From Alphaproteobacteria bacterium UBA3650 (lineage in GTDB: Bacteria; Pseudomonadota; Alphaproteobacteria; CAAHEQ01; UBA3637), in the NCBI GenBank assembly GCA_002373815.1, contig DFKH01000096.1:1-43433 (forward strand): 43,433 nt of DNA. Reading direction: 5' to 3'. Shown here piece after piece: positions 1 through 7,998 of the stretch. Under the pieces are notes generated by a model. It was given only the letters and a program-made list of their open reading frames with translations, did no database searches and was not told where the DNA came from. Position numbers and translations under genes: made by a program. Each line of letters begins with the position of its first letter. Within the stretch, counting starts at the first letter, position 1.

Positions 1-1148
1 AAGTAATCGCGCACAGCGTGGTTCAATCAAAGGGAATTCAAATTGGCACGATTTGGGATATAGAGGCGGCTAAATTATGCGTAGACAACGCCCTACGACA
101 AGCTGAAAAAATGGCAGGCAGAACTATTTCAAGTGTCTTTGTCAATATCTCATCCAGCCAAATAAAATCCATTCAATTATATGATGAAATGGACATTCCT
201 GGTGGACGAGCCATCACAAGTGATGATGTGCGTCAACTTGTCAACAGTATGCTTGCTTCACAAATACCCGCTGACGAAGAAATTTTACACGCCATCCCCG
301 TTGGATATTCTGTTGATCATGAACAAGGGCGATCCGACCCTCGTGGTATTCATGGCAATACTTTAGGGGCAAGAATTCACGTCATTACAATTCCCGAAAC
401 ACAAACAATGAACTTGTTAAAAGTTCTAGACTGGTGCCATATCACTGTTGCTGCCAAAGTGGCTACCCCATATGCCAGCGCTTTAGCTGTTCTAAATGAA
501 GATGAAATGGATTTAGGAACAACCGTCATTGATTTCGGCGCAGGATCCACAAGTTATGCTATTTTAATTGGGGGCGGACTCATGCAACTGGGACTAATAC
601 CCCGTGGTGGAAACGATATTACACGCGCCATCGCTCAAAATTTTAATACCGATTTACAAAGTGCAGAAAGCCGCAAAGTCGTCAATGGTGCAGCTATGCT
701 ATCTCCTCGCGATGAATTGGAACCTGTGATTGTGCCTGTTTTAGGCGATGATACAGGGGCAAACAATCAAGTGATGAGATCTGATTTAATCGGGACAATC
801 TTGCCATGTTTAGACGCCATTTTAACGACTCTCGCCCAACAACTGAATGAAGACACCACTTTTTCATCAGTGGCAAATCGTTTTGTTTTAACGGGGGGTG
901 GAGCTGGTTTTGCTGGTTTAACTGAAAAAATTAGTACCCTTTTGGGGGGAAATGCAAGGATTGGCAAAATAAAACAAATAAAAAACTTGCCAAACAAATA
1001 TGATTCGTGTACATTTAATATATGCATCGGTTTATTGGTTTATGCCAAAATGCGTATGCAAAACAAAGTGTTGGATGATTTTCAAGAAAAGCCTACCGTT
1101 GTCGGTTGGTTCGGAAAGGTAAAGGAATGGCTGAAACAAAACCTGTAG
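1..1148 (+). CDS. ftsA: Cell division protein FtsA (5' end cut off by window)
   Basis: Actin-like ATPase that anchors FtsZ to the inner membrane and recruits the divisome. The reading frame is open from base 3, with no stop before the window edge, and the first residues already match the FtsA stretch before the GIxxGTI segment, so the N-terminal part lies outside. The phosphate-2 motif (VIDFGAGSTSYAI) is near the middle, and the late glycine motif FVLTGGGAGFAGL is also present. The C-terminal end carries a short amphipathic tail (VGWFGKVKEWLKQNL) fitting the membrane-targeting helix of the family. The end overlaps the start of ftsZ by about 22 bases, which implies translational coupling. The GTG at base 18 is internal and is not taken as the start. 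The call is firm for the family, which has a well-known ftsA-ftsZ order. Confidence 0.95.
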   Translation, partial: VIAHSVVQSKGIQIGTIWDIEAAKLCVDNALRQAEKMAGRTISSVFVNISSSQIKSIQLYDEMDIPGGRAITSDDVRQLVNSMLASQIPADEEILHAIPVGYSVDHEQGRSDPRGIHGNTLGARIHVITIPETQTMNLLKVLDWCHITVAAKVATPYASALAVLNEDEMDLGTTVIDFGAGSTSYAILIGGGLMQLGLIPRGGNDITRAIAQNFNTDLQSAESRKVVNGAAMLSPRDELEPVIVPVLGDDTGANNQVMRSDLIGTILPCLDAILTTLAQQLNEDTTFSSVANRFVLTGGGAGFAGLTEKISTLLGGNARIGKIKQIKNLPNKYDSCTFNICIGLLVYAKMRMQNKVLDDFQEKPTVVGWFGKVKEWLKQNL

Positions 1149-2623
1149 ATATGACAAACACATTGGGTATCACATTGGCAACCCCTCCCCCAGAAGTCCT
1201 ATTGACACCAAATATTGGAGTCATTGGTGTCGGTGGCGCAGGTGGAAATGCTGTCAACAACATGATTTCTTCCAATCTAACAGGTGTGAATTTCTTTGCC
1301 GCTAATACAGACGCGCAAGCTTTGTCAAAATCATTATGTTCTGAACGCATCCAGTTGGGCGTCAAAACAACCCAAGGATTAGGGGCTGGAGCCCATCCTG
1401 AAGTTGGCAAAGCCTCAGCCGAAGAATCTGCCGATAAAATCAAGGAAGAAATTACAGGACTTCATTTACTTTTTTTGGCTGCCGGTATGGGAGGTGGCAC
1501 TGGAACAGGCGCCCTTCCTGTTATTGCAAAAATGGCAAAAGAAATGGGCATTATGACAGTAGCAGTTGTTTCAACTCCTTTCCAAATGGAAGGGAAAAAA
1601 CGCATGGAAATTGCCAAAGCAGGCATTGAAGAAGTGAAAAAATATGTGGACACAATGATTGTTGTGCCGAATCAAAATCTTTTCCGTGTTGCAAAACCAG
1701 ATACCACTTTTGAAGAAGCATTTAAAATGGCAGATGATGTTTTATGTCAAGGAGTCCGTTCCATTACTGATTTAATTATGAATCCAGGTATTGTGAACTT
1801 GGACTTTGCCGACCTCACAACCATCTTAAAGGGTATGGGACGCGCCATGATGGGCTCAGGCATTGCCTCTGGTGAAAATCGTGCAACCATCGCTGCCGAA
1901 AAAGCGCTTTCTAATCCATTATTAGACGATATGTCTATGAAAGGCGCACGCTGTGTTTTAATCAATGTATGTGCTGGCAAAGATTTAACTTTGGTTGAAA
2001 ACGATATTATCACTCAACGCATAACCGAAGAGGCAGATCCAGACGCAAATATTATTTGGGGAACAACATTAAATGAAAATTTAGCAGGATCCATTCAAGT
2101 TTCCATTGTGGCAACAGGTTTAGATCCTCAACAATCTCAAACACCTCCAAATGTGATTCACGCAACACCAAACAAAACAGAAATTACGCCTCCGGCCAAT
2201 CCTGTTCCTCCAATCAATTTAACACCAGCAACACCTAATCCAGTTCAGGAAGAACCTCCGTTGATTCCACAGAACATTTTTGACTTCACTTCAACACCTA
2301 AAATGCCTCAAGCAGCAGCAGAAAGCTTGGTTATAGAAGGAACGGAGCAACCTGCCACACAACAGGAAACATTGTTGCCAAACACACCGCCTCAAATTGG
2401 TCCTGTGGAAGAAATTGCCACAACAGTTCAATCAGAAGACCCTATCAATTTAGAGCATGAAACGGCAAAATCAAACGTCACTTCCGTAAAAACGAATTTA
2501 TTCAATTTAGTTCCTAACTTACGAAATTTGCGTAACATTAAACCTCGTGATTCTCAAAAGAACAAAGAGAAAGAGCCCCCTTTGCCTGAGTTAGATTTAA
2601 CAATTCCAAGTTTTTTTAAATAG
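1127..2623 (+). CDS. ftsZ: Cell division protein FtsZ
   Basis: Tubulin-like GTPase forming the cytokinetic Z ring. About 498 residues. The N-terminal nucleotide fold shows GVGGAGGNAVN, the tubulin signature GGGTGTG follows, and NPGIVNLDFADL is present in the activation-domain region. A long linker rich in Pro, Thr and Gln separates the globular domain (to about residue 335) from a conserved C-terminal peptide (LDLTIPSFFK), the site used by FtsA and other partners. ATG at 1127 is chosen because it has an AAGG-type ribosome site about 7 bases upstream. A TTG at 1106 and an ATG at 1151 are alternatives. The coding end overlaps the end of accA on the other strand by 8 bases. Nothing suggests loss of function. 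Confidence 0.97.
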   Translation: MAETKPVDMTNTLGITLATPPPEVLLTPNIGVIGVGGAGGNAVNNMISSNLTGVNFFAANTDAQALSKSLCSERIQLGVKTTQGLGAGAHPEVGKASAEESADKIKEEITGLHLLFLAAGMGGGTGTGALPVIAKMAKEMGIMTVAVVSTPFQMEGKKRMEIAKAGIEEVKKYVDTMIVVPNQNLFRVAKPDTTFEEAFKMADDVLCQGVRSITDLIMNPGIVNLDFADLTTILKGMGRAMMGSGIASGENRATIAAEKALSNPLLDDMSMKGARCVLINVCAGKDLTLVENDIITQRITEEADPDANIIWGTTLNENLAGSIQVSIVATGLDPQQSQTPPNVIHATPNKTEITPPANPVPPINLTPATPNPVQEEPPLIPQNIFDFTSTPKMPQAAAESLVIEGTEQPATQQETLLPNTPPQIGPVEEIATTVQSEDPINLEHETAKSNVTSVKTNLFNLVPNLRNLRNIKPRDSQKNKEKEPPLPELDLTIPSFFK

Positions 2624-3551
2624 ATAAAAACCGATTTTGGCGATTCGCCACCAATTCTTCTGGTGCCATTTTTTGTAATTTCACCAAATGTTTTGAGATA
2701 ACCTCAGCGACCGTTGTCATTGTTTCTTTCGGATATCTGTGCGCGCCACCAATGGGTTCTGGAATGACCTCTTCCACAATACCCATTTTCAACATATCAA
2801 CAGCCGTCAAATGCAAAATTTCTGTGGCTTTTTGAGCATATTTAAAATCTTTCCACAAAATAGAAGCACATCCTTCTGGCGAAATCACCGAATAAATCGC
2901 ATTTTCTAACATCAATACCACATTCCCAGAAGCTAAAGCTAAAGCGCCACCACTTCCACCTTCTCCAATAATGCAAGAAATAACAGGTACTTTTAAATTC
3001 AATGAAGTTTCAATACAGGATGCAATGGCTTGTCCCTGCCCTCGTGCCTCAGCCTCCACACCAGGGAACGCACCGGCCGTATCCACCAAAGCAATAACGG
3101 GAATACCATATTGTTCTGCCAATTTCATCAAGCGAATTGCTTTACGATACCCCTCTGGTCTTGCCATACCAAAATTATGTTGAATACGACTTTCGGTATC
3201 ATGCCCTTTTTCTTGCCCCATAACCATCACTGTTTGTCCATTCAACTTAGCTAAACCAGCAATAATCGCCTCATCTTCAGCAGCCACACGATCACCAGCC
3301 AACATTTCAAAATCTGTAAAAATATGACGAATATAATCCTCTGTATGAGGACGTGCCTCGTGACGGGCTACTTCTGCTTTTTGCCAAGGTGTCAACTTTT
3401 CATATGCCGCCCGAATAACGCGAGCCCGCTTAGTCGTCAACCTTTTAACCTCCAATTGATTCTTGTCCAACAAGGCCTTCTCTCCACTCGTCAAACGCGC
3501 CAAGCGATCATCAATTACCTTAATAGGACGTTCAAAATCAAGATATTGCAT
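2616..3551 (-). CDS. accA: Acetyl-CoA carboxylase carboxyltransferase subunit alpha
   Basis: Alpha half of the carboxyltransferase that moves carboxyl from biotin-BCCP to acetyl-CoA, giving malonyl-CoA for fatty acid synthesis. 311 residues, normal for the family. The opening MQYLDFERPIKVID matches the usual start of AccA. Family blocks seen include RPHTEDYIRHIFTDF, an AEDEAIIAGLAKL segment, GMARPEGYRKAIRLM, and the crotonase-fold glycine-rich GEGGSGGALALA. The start at 3551 is preferred over an upstream in-frame ATG at 3587 because AAGGAT lies just before it and a good promoter overlaps the longer version. It sits alone, transcribed toward ftsZ; accD and accBC are not in the window. Confidence 0.97.
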   Translation of the reverse strand: MQYLDFERPIKVIDDRLARLTSGEKALLDKNQLEVKRLTTKRARVIRAAYEKLTPWQKAEVARHEARPHTEDYIRHIFTDFEMLAGDRVAAEDEAIIAGLAKLNGQTVMVMGQEKGHDTESRIQHNFGMARPEGYRKAIRLMKLAEQYGIPVIALVDTAGAFPGVEAEARGQGQAIASCIETSLNLKVPVISCIIGEGGSGGALALASGNVVLMLENAIYSVISPEGCASILWKDFKYAQKATEILHLTAVDMLKMGIVEEVIPEPIGGAHRYPKETMTTVAEVISKHLVKLQKMAPEELVANRQNRFLSI

Positions 3552-3566
3552 TTTTATCCTTTTTGT

Positions 3567-3595
3567 TTGCTTTTTTATATTATACAAGTTATACT
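3567..3595 (+). promoter_or_regulatory. Probable promoter for the 3630 / yejA-like operon
   Basis: TTGCTT (3567-3572), 17-base spacer, TATACT (3590-3595). The predicted start near 3602 leaves a leader of about 28 bases. The elements interleave with the accA promoter, so the two units probably compete for polymerase. Confidence 0.55.
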
Positions 3596-3607
3596 TTCAA
3601 ATGTCCA
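3579..3607 (-). promoter_or_regulatory. sigma70-type promoter for accA
   Basis: On the minus strand TGGACA (3602-3607), a 17-base spacer and a perfect TATAAT (3579-3584). Predicted transcription start is near 3572, about 20 bases before the accA ATG. It overlaps a promoter for the divergent gene. Confidence 0.75.
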
Positions 3608-3629
3608 GTATTTTAACAAGGAGTGTTGT

Positions 3630-3911
3630 ATGGCCCCATATTTATTCTGGGAATTGATTATTTTGATTATCGGCGTCTGGATGATGGCTGTGTTGTTCTT
3701 TGTGTATGGATGGTTGCTGTTAAGACGACAAAAACAAATGATGTTGGAATTGATGCACACCAAGGTGGAAGAAACAACAAAAGAAACACTCGAATCCACA
3801 CCACCACCAACCGTACATTTAGAAATTTCAAAAGATGAACCCCTCAGTAAATATAAAGATATTGCACCAGAAACAATCGAAGATGTATCTTTTGTGGATC
3901 AAGAAAAATGA
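3630..3911 (+). CDS. Small single-span membrane protein, unknown function
   Basis: 93 residues. An N-terminal hydrophobic segment at about residues 5-30 (FWELIILIIGVWMMAVLFFVYGW) is followed by LLRRQKQ, a positive stop that predicts a cytoplasmic C-terminus, then a Pro/Thr/Glu-rich soluble tail. ATG at 3630 follows AAGGAG; longer in-frame extensions upstream run into the accA coding region and promoters and are rejected. Its stop overlaps the start of the next gene in an ATGA, so the two are translationally coupled. The product is not recognised. The context suggests a partner or accessory of the downstream solute-binding protein, but this is inference only. Confidence 0.75.
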   Translation: MAPYLFWELIILIIGVWMMAVLFFVYGWLLLRRQKQMMLELMHTKVEETTKETLESTPPPTVHLEISKDEPLSKYKDIAPETIEDVSFVDQEK

Positions 3912-5656
3912 AAATTGCACTTTTCATTTTATTGATGTGGACATTACCAGCTTTTGCTAGCCATGGCTTAGCACTTCATGGAGAACCACTACTTCCCAAA
4001 GATTTTGCACATTTTGATTATGTCAATCCATCTGCCAACAAAGAAGGAGTTTTAAAAGCCTCTATGCCGCATGGATTTGATACATTAAATCCTTTTTCAA
4101 TCAATGGCATTCCGCCCGCAGGAATTGGATTGACACACGATACATTGATGAAAGCCAACGCAAATGAACCATTTTCACAATATGGTCTGATTGCACAAGA
4201 TATTGCTTTGTCTTTTAATCGTGACACAGTGACATTTACATTAAATCCAAACGCAACATTTAATGATAATTCTCCCATTACAACAGAAGATGTTGCTTTT
4301 TCATTTCACACCCTGCGTGAAAAAGGTCCCCCCTTATATCGGGCCTATTACCAAGACGTAGAATCGGTGAAAATTTTAACCCCTTACAAGATCCAATTTA
4401 AATTGAAAAACACAAACAATCGAGAATTACCTTTGATTTTAGGTCAGCTTCCTGTATTATCAAAAAAATACTGGGAAAACAAAGAGTTTTCAAAAACAAC
4501 AATGGAAATTCCTGTCTCCAGCGGTCCCTATCTGATAAAAGATTTAGAACCCAATCGAAGCATTACTTATATACGAAATCCACACTATTGGGCAAAAAAT
4601 TTAAATGTGAATGTTGGATTTTATAATTTCAAAGAAATCAAATATGATACCTATCTAGATACGACCGTTATAGTTGAAGCTTTTCGTTCTGGTTTAACTG
4701 ATTACCATATTGAAAATGTGGCAAAACGATGGGCGTCAGAACAATCTTGGCCCGAAGTCAAAACGGGGCAAATTATTGCCACAGAAATACCACATCATCT
4801 GCCAAGTGGTATGCAAGGTTTTGTCTTTAATCTGCGCAACCCATTGTTTCAAGACATTCGCGTACGACAAGCGTTAACAAAAGTCCTTGATTTTAATTGG
4901 ATCAATCAGAATTTATTTTTTGGTCTTTATCAACGAACAACAAGCTTTTTTGATAATTCCAATTTAAAAGCACCGCCTTTGCCAGATCAAACAGAATTAA
5001 AATTATTAAAACCTTACGAACAAGAACTCCCAAAAGGAACATTGACAACACCTTTTACTTTACCAAATTTACCCCCACGACAAGCATTAAGAGAGGCATT
5101 AGATTTACTGGAACAAGCAGGATGGCAAATAAAAGATAATATTTTACAAAAAGACGGAAAATCCTTTCAATTTACGCTTCTCATGGATGCAGTATCCTCA
5201 CCTGTTTGGGAACGAATCGCCTTGCCATTCGTCGCACAATTAAAACGTCTGGGCATCCAAGTCAATATTCAAACATTAGATCTCTTGCAATACAAACAAC
5301 GTCTAGATCATTTTGATTATGATATGATTGTGTTTGTTTGGGCCAATTCTTTATCCCCAGGTAATGAACAAGCAGATTATTGGGGTTCAGACGCCGCAGA
5401 CACAATCGGCAGTACGAATTTAACGGGGCTTAAAAACAAAGCCGTCGATGCCTTAATTGACAAAATTAAATCTGCAAAAACGCAACAGGAATTGATTACC
5501 GCCACACACGCTTTGGATCGCATTCTTTTACATTTGTATCTTGTTATTCCTCATTGGTATAGCCCTACCACACGCTTATTACATAAATCAGATCTTGTTT
5601 CACCCAAAACAATTCCTTTACATGGAATGGATCTCATGACTTGGTGGAAAAAATAA
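3908..5656 (+). CDS. YejA-like extracellular solute-binding protein, family 5
   Basis: Periplasmic binding component of an ABC peptide importer. 582 residues. An N-terminal signal peptide (MKIALFILLMWTLPAFA) is followed by HGLALHGEPLLPKDFAHFDYVNP, a stretch typical of the YejA branch (microcin C and oligopeptide binding), where HG-AL-G and HFDYVNP recur. Family-5 features continue, e.g. GLTHDTLM, TTEDVAFSFHTL and VRQALTKVLDFNWIN. YejA proteins normally sit beside permeases YejB and YejE and the ATPase YejF, and none is present here; the only neighbour is a 93-residue membrane protein. It may supply a transporter encoded elsewhere. The exact ligand cannot be told. A YejA assignment is likely but a different family-5 peptide binder is possible. 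Confidence 0.88.
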   Translation: MKIALFILLMWTLPAFASHGLALHGEPLLPKDFAHFDYVNPSANKEGVLKASMPHGFDTLNPFSINGIPPAGIGLTHDTLMKANANEPFSQYGLIAQDIALSFNRDTVTFTLNPNATFNDNSPITTEDVAFSFHTLREKGPPLYRAYYQDVESVKILTPYKIQFKLKNTNNRELPLILGQLPVLSKKYWENKEFSKTTMEIPVSSGPYLIKDLEPNRSITYIRNPHYWAKNLNVNVGFYNFKEIKYDTYLDTTVIVEAFRSGLTDYHIENVAKRWASEQSWPEVKTGQIIATEIPHHLPSGMQGFVFNLRNPLFQDIRVRQALTKVLDFNWINQNLFFGLYQRTTSFFDNSNLKAPPLPDQTELKLLKPYEQELPKGTLTTPFTLPNLPPRQALREALDLLEQAGWQIKDNILQKDGKSFQFTLLMDAVSSPVWERIALPFVAQLKRLGIQVNIQTLDLLQYKQRLDHFDYDMIVFVWANSLSPGNEQADYWGSDAADTIGSTNLTGLKNKAVDALIDKIKSAKTQQELITATHALDRILLHLYLVIPHWYSPTTRLLHKSDLVSPKTIPLHGMDLMTWWKK

Positions 5657-5665
5657 AATTTGTGC

Positions 5666-5694
5666 TTGATATTCCTAAAAAAAACGTGTATGAA
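5666..5694 (+). promoter_or_regulatory. Probable promoter for the 5718 gene
   Basis: TTGATA (5666-5671), 17-base spacer, TATGAA (5689-5694). The predicted start is near 5701 and the ATG is at 5718, so the leader is very short. Confidence 0.5.
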
Positions 5695-5717
5695 TAGTAT
5701 TAAAGAGGGTCTTTTCG

Positions 5718-6353
5718 ATGAAAAAATTATTGCTTTTAGGCTTTATCTTAGCAACCACAACAGCTTCTGCCCAGAATCTGTTTTGGAGCTTTAACGACAA
5801 GCAAGAGCCAATGACCATCGCCCCAGAATGTGATGCCAAATTTGATGAAGTCAGAGGGGGCGTATTTATGCCCACAGTAGAAGATGTCTATCAATATGGC
5901 ACCATTTTTTTGGAAAATCCATCGGATGAAATCAAACGGCAAGCCCCTTATTGTTTTTTGGTAGCAGCCTTAAACGGCAATGCGGACGCCCAATTTCAAT
6001 TGGCTCAATTATACAACAAGGGTGACATTTTGCCTCAAGATGATTTAAGTGCTTATAAATGGGCATTTATTGCCGCCCTAAATGGAAATAAAGAGGCAGA
6101 AAAATTTACGTTAAGTTTGGAACAATTCCTTACAACAGCTGATTTAGAAGCAACCAGCGGCGCAATTCAGTCGGCTCGGTTACAAATTCAAGAAAATATG
6201 CAAAAACAATTAGCTGACTTAAAACAACTGACAGGAACATTAACAAATCCAGAGGATAAGAAAGACACCAAAACAACGGCCGTACGTCCAGGAAATCTAG
6301 CCCCTTTACCAACTTCCTTGACACAAATTTTTTCAGACAAGGATCATTTTTAA
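5718..6353 (+). CDS. Exported Sel1-repeat-like protein
   Basis: 211 residues. A signal peptide is clear (MKKLLLLGFILATTTASA, cleavage predicted before QN), so the protein acts in the periplasm or outside. The middle (about residues 85-135) contains two alpha-alpha repeat units of Sel1 type: an alanine/glycine-spaced pattern NGNADAQFQLAQLYNKGD followed by LSAYKWAFIAALNGNKEAE. The C-terminal third is a charged, Gln-rich helix and then a low-complexity tail. Sel1 repeats usually mediate protein contacts. The stop overlaps the next start by one base (TAATG), so the two exported proteins are coupled. The function is unknown. Confidence 0.8.
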   Translation: MKKLLLLGFILATTTASAQNLFWSFNDKQEPMTIAPECDAKFDEVRGGVFMPTVEDVYQYGTIFLENPSDEIKRQAPYCFLVAALNGNADAQFQLAQLYNKGDILPQDDLSAYKWAFIAALNGNKEAEKFTLSLEQFLTTADLEATSGAIQSARLQIQENMQKQLADLKQLTGTLTNPEDKKDTKTTAVRPGNLAPLPTSLTQIFSDKDHF

Positions 6354-6691
6354 TGAAATTTCTTTTTGTCCTGCTCATCCTTTTTTCTTTTGGTGTGAGG
6401 GCCGCATTTATCAACGGATCTGATGTCCCCCTCATGGACGAGCTGATTATTGATGAAAACGACAGCTTTTCTTTTGATTCACCCGAAGGACAAATAATGA
6501 CCGTTACAGCACACACAAAGGCATCTCCAAAAGAAATTTTAAAATTTTACACAGAAAGTCTATCATCCTTAGGATGGCAAAAGACGTCTCAAACAACTTA
6601 TCGCCGAGATCAAGACGAGTTGACATTGCAAATCCTTTCTGGAAAAGCATTGACAACACTGAAACTTCAACTGACCTTTGCAAACAAATAA
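6353..6691 (+). CDS. Small exported protein, unknown function
   Basis: 112 residues with an N-terminal signal peptide (MKFLFVLLILFSFGVRA). The mature part contains FDSPEGQIMTVTAHTKASP, a helix with LKFYTESLSSLGW, and YRRDQDEL. This layout recalls a small periplasmic family of alphaproteobacteria in which a FYxxxLxxLGW helix is conserved, but I cannot name it. It is coupled to the Sel1-like gene by a TAATG overlap. The rpsT promoter starts 9 bases past its stop. No catalytic motif is visible. Confidence 0.75.
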   Translation: MKFLFVLLILFSFGVRAAFINGSDVPLMDELIIDENDSFSFDSPEGQIMTVTAHTKASPKEILKFYTESLSSLGWQKTSQTTYRRDQDELTLQILSGKALTTLKLQLTFANK

Positions 6692-6699
6692 AAAAGGTA

Positions 6700-6728
6700 T
6701 TGACTTTTAAATTTAATTTTTGTATAAT
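6700..6728 (+). promoter_or_regulatory. Strong promoter for rpsT
   Basis: TTGACT (6700-6705), 17-base spacer, perfect TATAAT (6723-6728). The predicted start near 6735 leaves a leader of about 36 bases to the rpsT ATG. Confidence 0.85.
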
Positions 6729-6770
6729 AAAGACCTGTTTAAACAATTTTATTTTGAGGATTTTTGAAAA

Positions 6771-7037
6771 ATGGCAAATTTACGTTCTTCCAAGACCCGC
6801 GTCGGTCGGAATAAAAGAAGAGAGCAAGTGAACAAAAAACGTTTAAGTTCTGTGCGCACTGCTGTCAAACAAACCCGTGCGGCGATTGCTGCCGGTGACA
6901 AAGAGACAGCTCAAAAAGCATTTAAAAAAGCCGAAGGATCTTTGGCACGTGCTGCAGGAAAAAGAACTATTAAAAAACGTACTGCTGCCCGTCAAACATC
7001 TCGTTTGGCCGCTGCGGTAAAAGCTCTTTTCAAATAA
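6771..7037 (+). CDS. rpsT: 30S ribosomal protein S20
   Basis: Primary-binding 16S rRNA protein of the small subunit. 88 residues, lysine/arginine rich and almost entirely helical, opening MANLRSSKTRVGRNKRR, with a C-terminal half (KRTIKKRTAARQTSRLAAAVKAL) typical of S20. The ATG follows a GAGGA ribosome site. It is monocistronic, with its own consensus promoter and a strong terminator. In many alphaproteobacteria rpsT lies beside dnaA or the origin; no dnaA box cluster or dnaA is seen here. Confidence 0.97.
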   Translation: MANLRSSKTRVGRNKRREQVNKKRLSSVRTAVKQTRAAIAAGDKETAQKAFKKAEGSLARAAGKRTIKKRTAARQTSRLAAAVKALFK

Positions 7038-7060
7038 TCAAGCTTAAAAAGATTCAAAGG

Positions 7061-7086
7061 CCCGCCAAAAAGGCGGGTTTTTTGTT
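7061..7086 (+). terminator. Intrinsic terminator of rpsT
   Basis: CCCGCC (7061-7066), five-A loop, GGCGGG (7072-7077), then a T-rich tract. It cleanly separates rpsT from the envelope operon. Confidence 0.92.
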
Positions 7087-7106
7087 ATTTTTTTACCCCA
7101 AAACAC

Positions 7107-7135
7107 TTGACATAACGCCAAAAATCTGCTTTTAT
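7107..7135 (+). promoter_or_regulatory. Promoter of the cdsA-bamA-lpx envelope operon
   Basis: Perfect TTGACA (7107-7112), 17-base spacer, TTTATT (7130-7135) as a weaker -10. It is the only convincing promoter seen before a run of tightly packed genes reaching 18345. Confidence 0.65.
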
Positions 7136-7161
7136 TCAATAAAGAACAGAAAGGCGAAAAA

Positions 7162-7998
7162 ATGCATTCAAATTTATTTTTAAGAATTATGTCTTCTTTA
7201 GTGTTCGTTCCCATAGTCTTGGGATCTATCTGGTATGGCCGAAGCGCTTATGAAGATTACTCTATCCCATTGTTCAATATTTTCTTGGCGTGCCTTGGGG
7301 CGGGTTTTGCATGGGAATGGGATACAATGTTCAACAAAAAAATAACGATTAACAGTGTTTTAATGACCCTTTTTGCTTGTTTAGTCGTTTTTTTAACGGA
7401 AGATCGTCCCACTTTTGCATTGTGGATTATTTTAGCTGGTATCACAACTTTATTCTATAAAACAAAAGGACAACTAGCTTTTTCATTAGGCATGGCCTAC
7501 ATCGGTCTGCCTTTAGCTTCTCTTAGCTATCTATATCATACCAATGGTCACGTAAGTCGTGAGTTAGTCCTATGGTTATTCTTTGTTGTATGGGCAACAG
7601 ATGTTGGGGGATACGTCGTTGGTAAATCGATAGGGGGCCCCAAATTAGCACCAAAAATTAGTCCCAAAAAAACTTGGGCGGGTTTAATTGGCGCCATTTG
7701 CTTTGCCATGGCCATTGCTTATATTTTTGCCCTTTATTTAAAAGCGCATGGATACATGAGCGGAGATTTTATTTTTAATACAAAAATGTTAGTTGTTTCA
7801 TCTGGGATTTTGGCCGTTATTTCCCAAATCGGGGACTTATTTGAATCTTATATCAAACGCCGTTTGGAAATGAAAGATTCTAGCAATATTATCCCAGGTC
7901 AAGGCGGATTATTCGACCGCTTTGATGGACTAATTTTTGCGGCTTGTGCCGTTGCTATTGCGGTAATGTTTATGGGAGAAAGTTGGTGGACACCATGA
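7162..7998 (+). CDS. cdsA: Phosphatidate cytidylyltransferase CdsA
   Basis: Integral membrane enzyme making CDP-diacylglycerol from phosphatidic acid and CTP, the branch point for all phospholipids. 278 residues with seven or eight hydrophobic spans. The C-terminal CDP-alcohol synthase signature is present: KRRLEMKDSSNIIPGQGGLFDRFDGL, matching SxxKR-x-KD-xxxxIPGHGG-xxDRxD except Q for H in the GHGG motif. The upstream GG-KLAPKISPKKTWAG block is also intact. It overlaps rseP in an ATGA. In relatives uppS precedes cdsA and dxr follows it; here uppS is 20 kb away on the other strand and dxr is absent. Confidence 0.95.
   Translation: MHSNLFLRIMSSLVFVPIVLGSIWYGRSAYEDYSIPLFNIFLACLGAGFAWEWDTMFNKKITINSVLMTLFACLVVFLTEDRPTFALWIILAGITTLFYKTKGQLAFSLGMAYIGLPLASLSYLYHTNGHVSRELVLWLFFVVWATDVGGYVVGKSIGGPKLAPKISPKKTWAGLIGAICFAMAIAYIFALYLKAHGYMSGDFIFNTKMLVVSSGILAVISQIGDLFESYIKRRLEMKDSSNIIPGQGGLFDRFDGLIFAACAVAIAVMFMGESWWTP

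Noticed and set aside
767..1443. Minus-strand ORFs antisense to ftsA and ftsZ
   Set aside because: Shadows of two strongly conserved genes; no ribosome sites or recognisable domains.
3324..3629. Upstream extension of the small membrane protein to a 195-residue protein
   Set aside because: It is antisense to accA and covers the promoters; ATG at 3630 with AAGGAG is far better.
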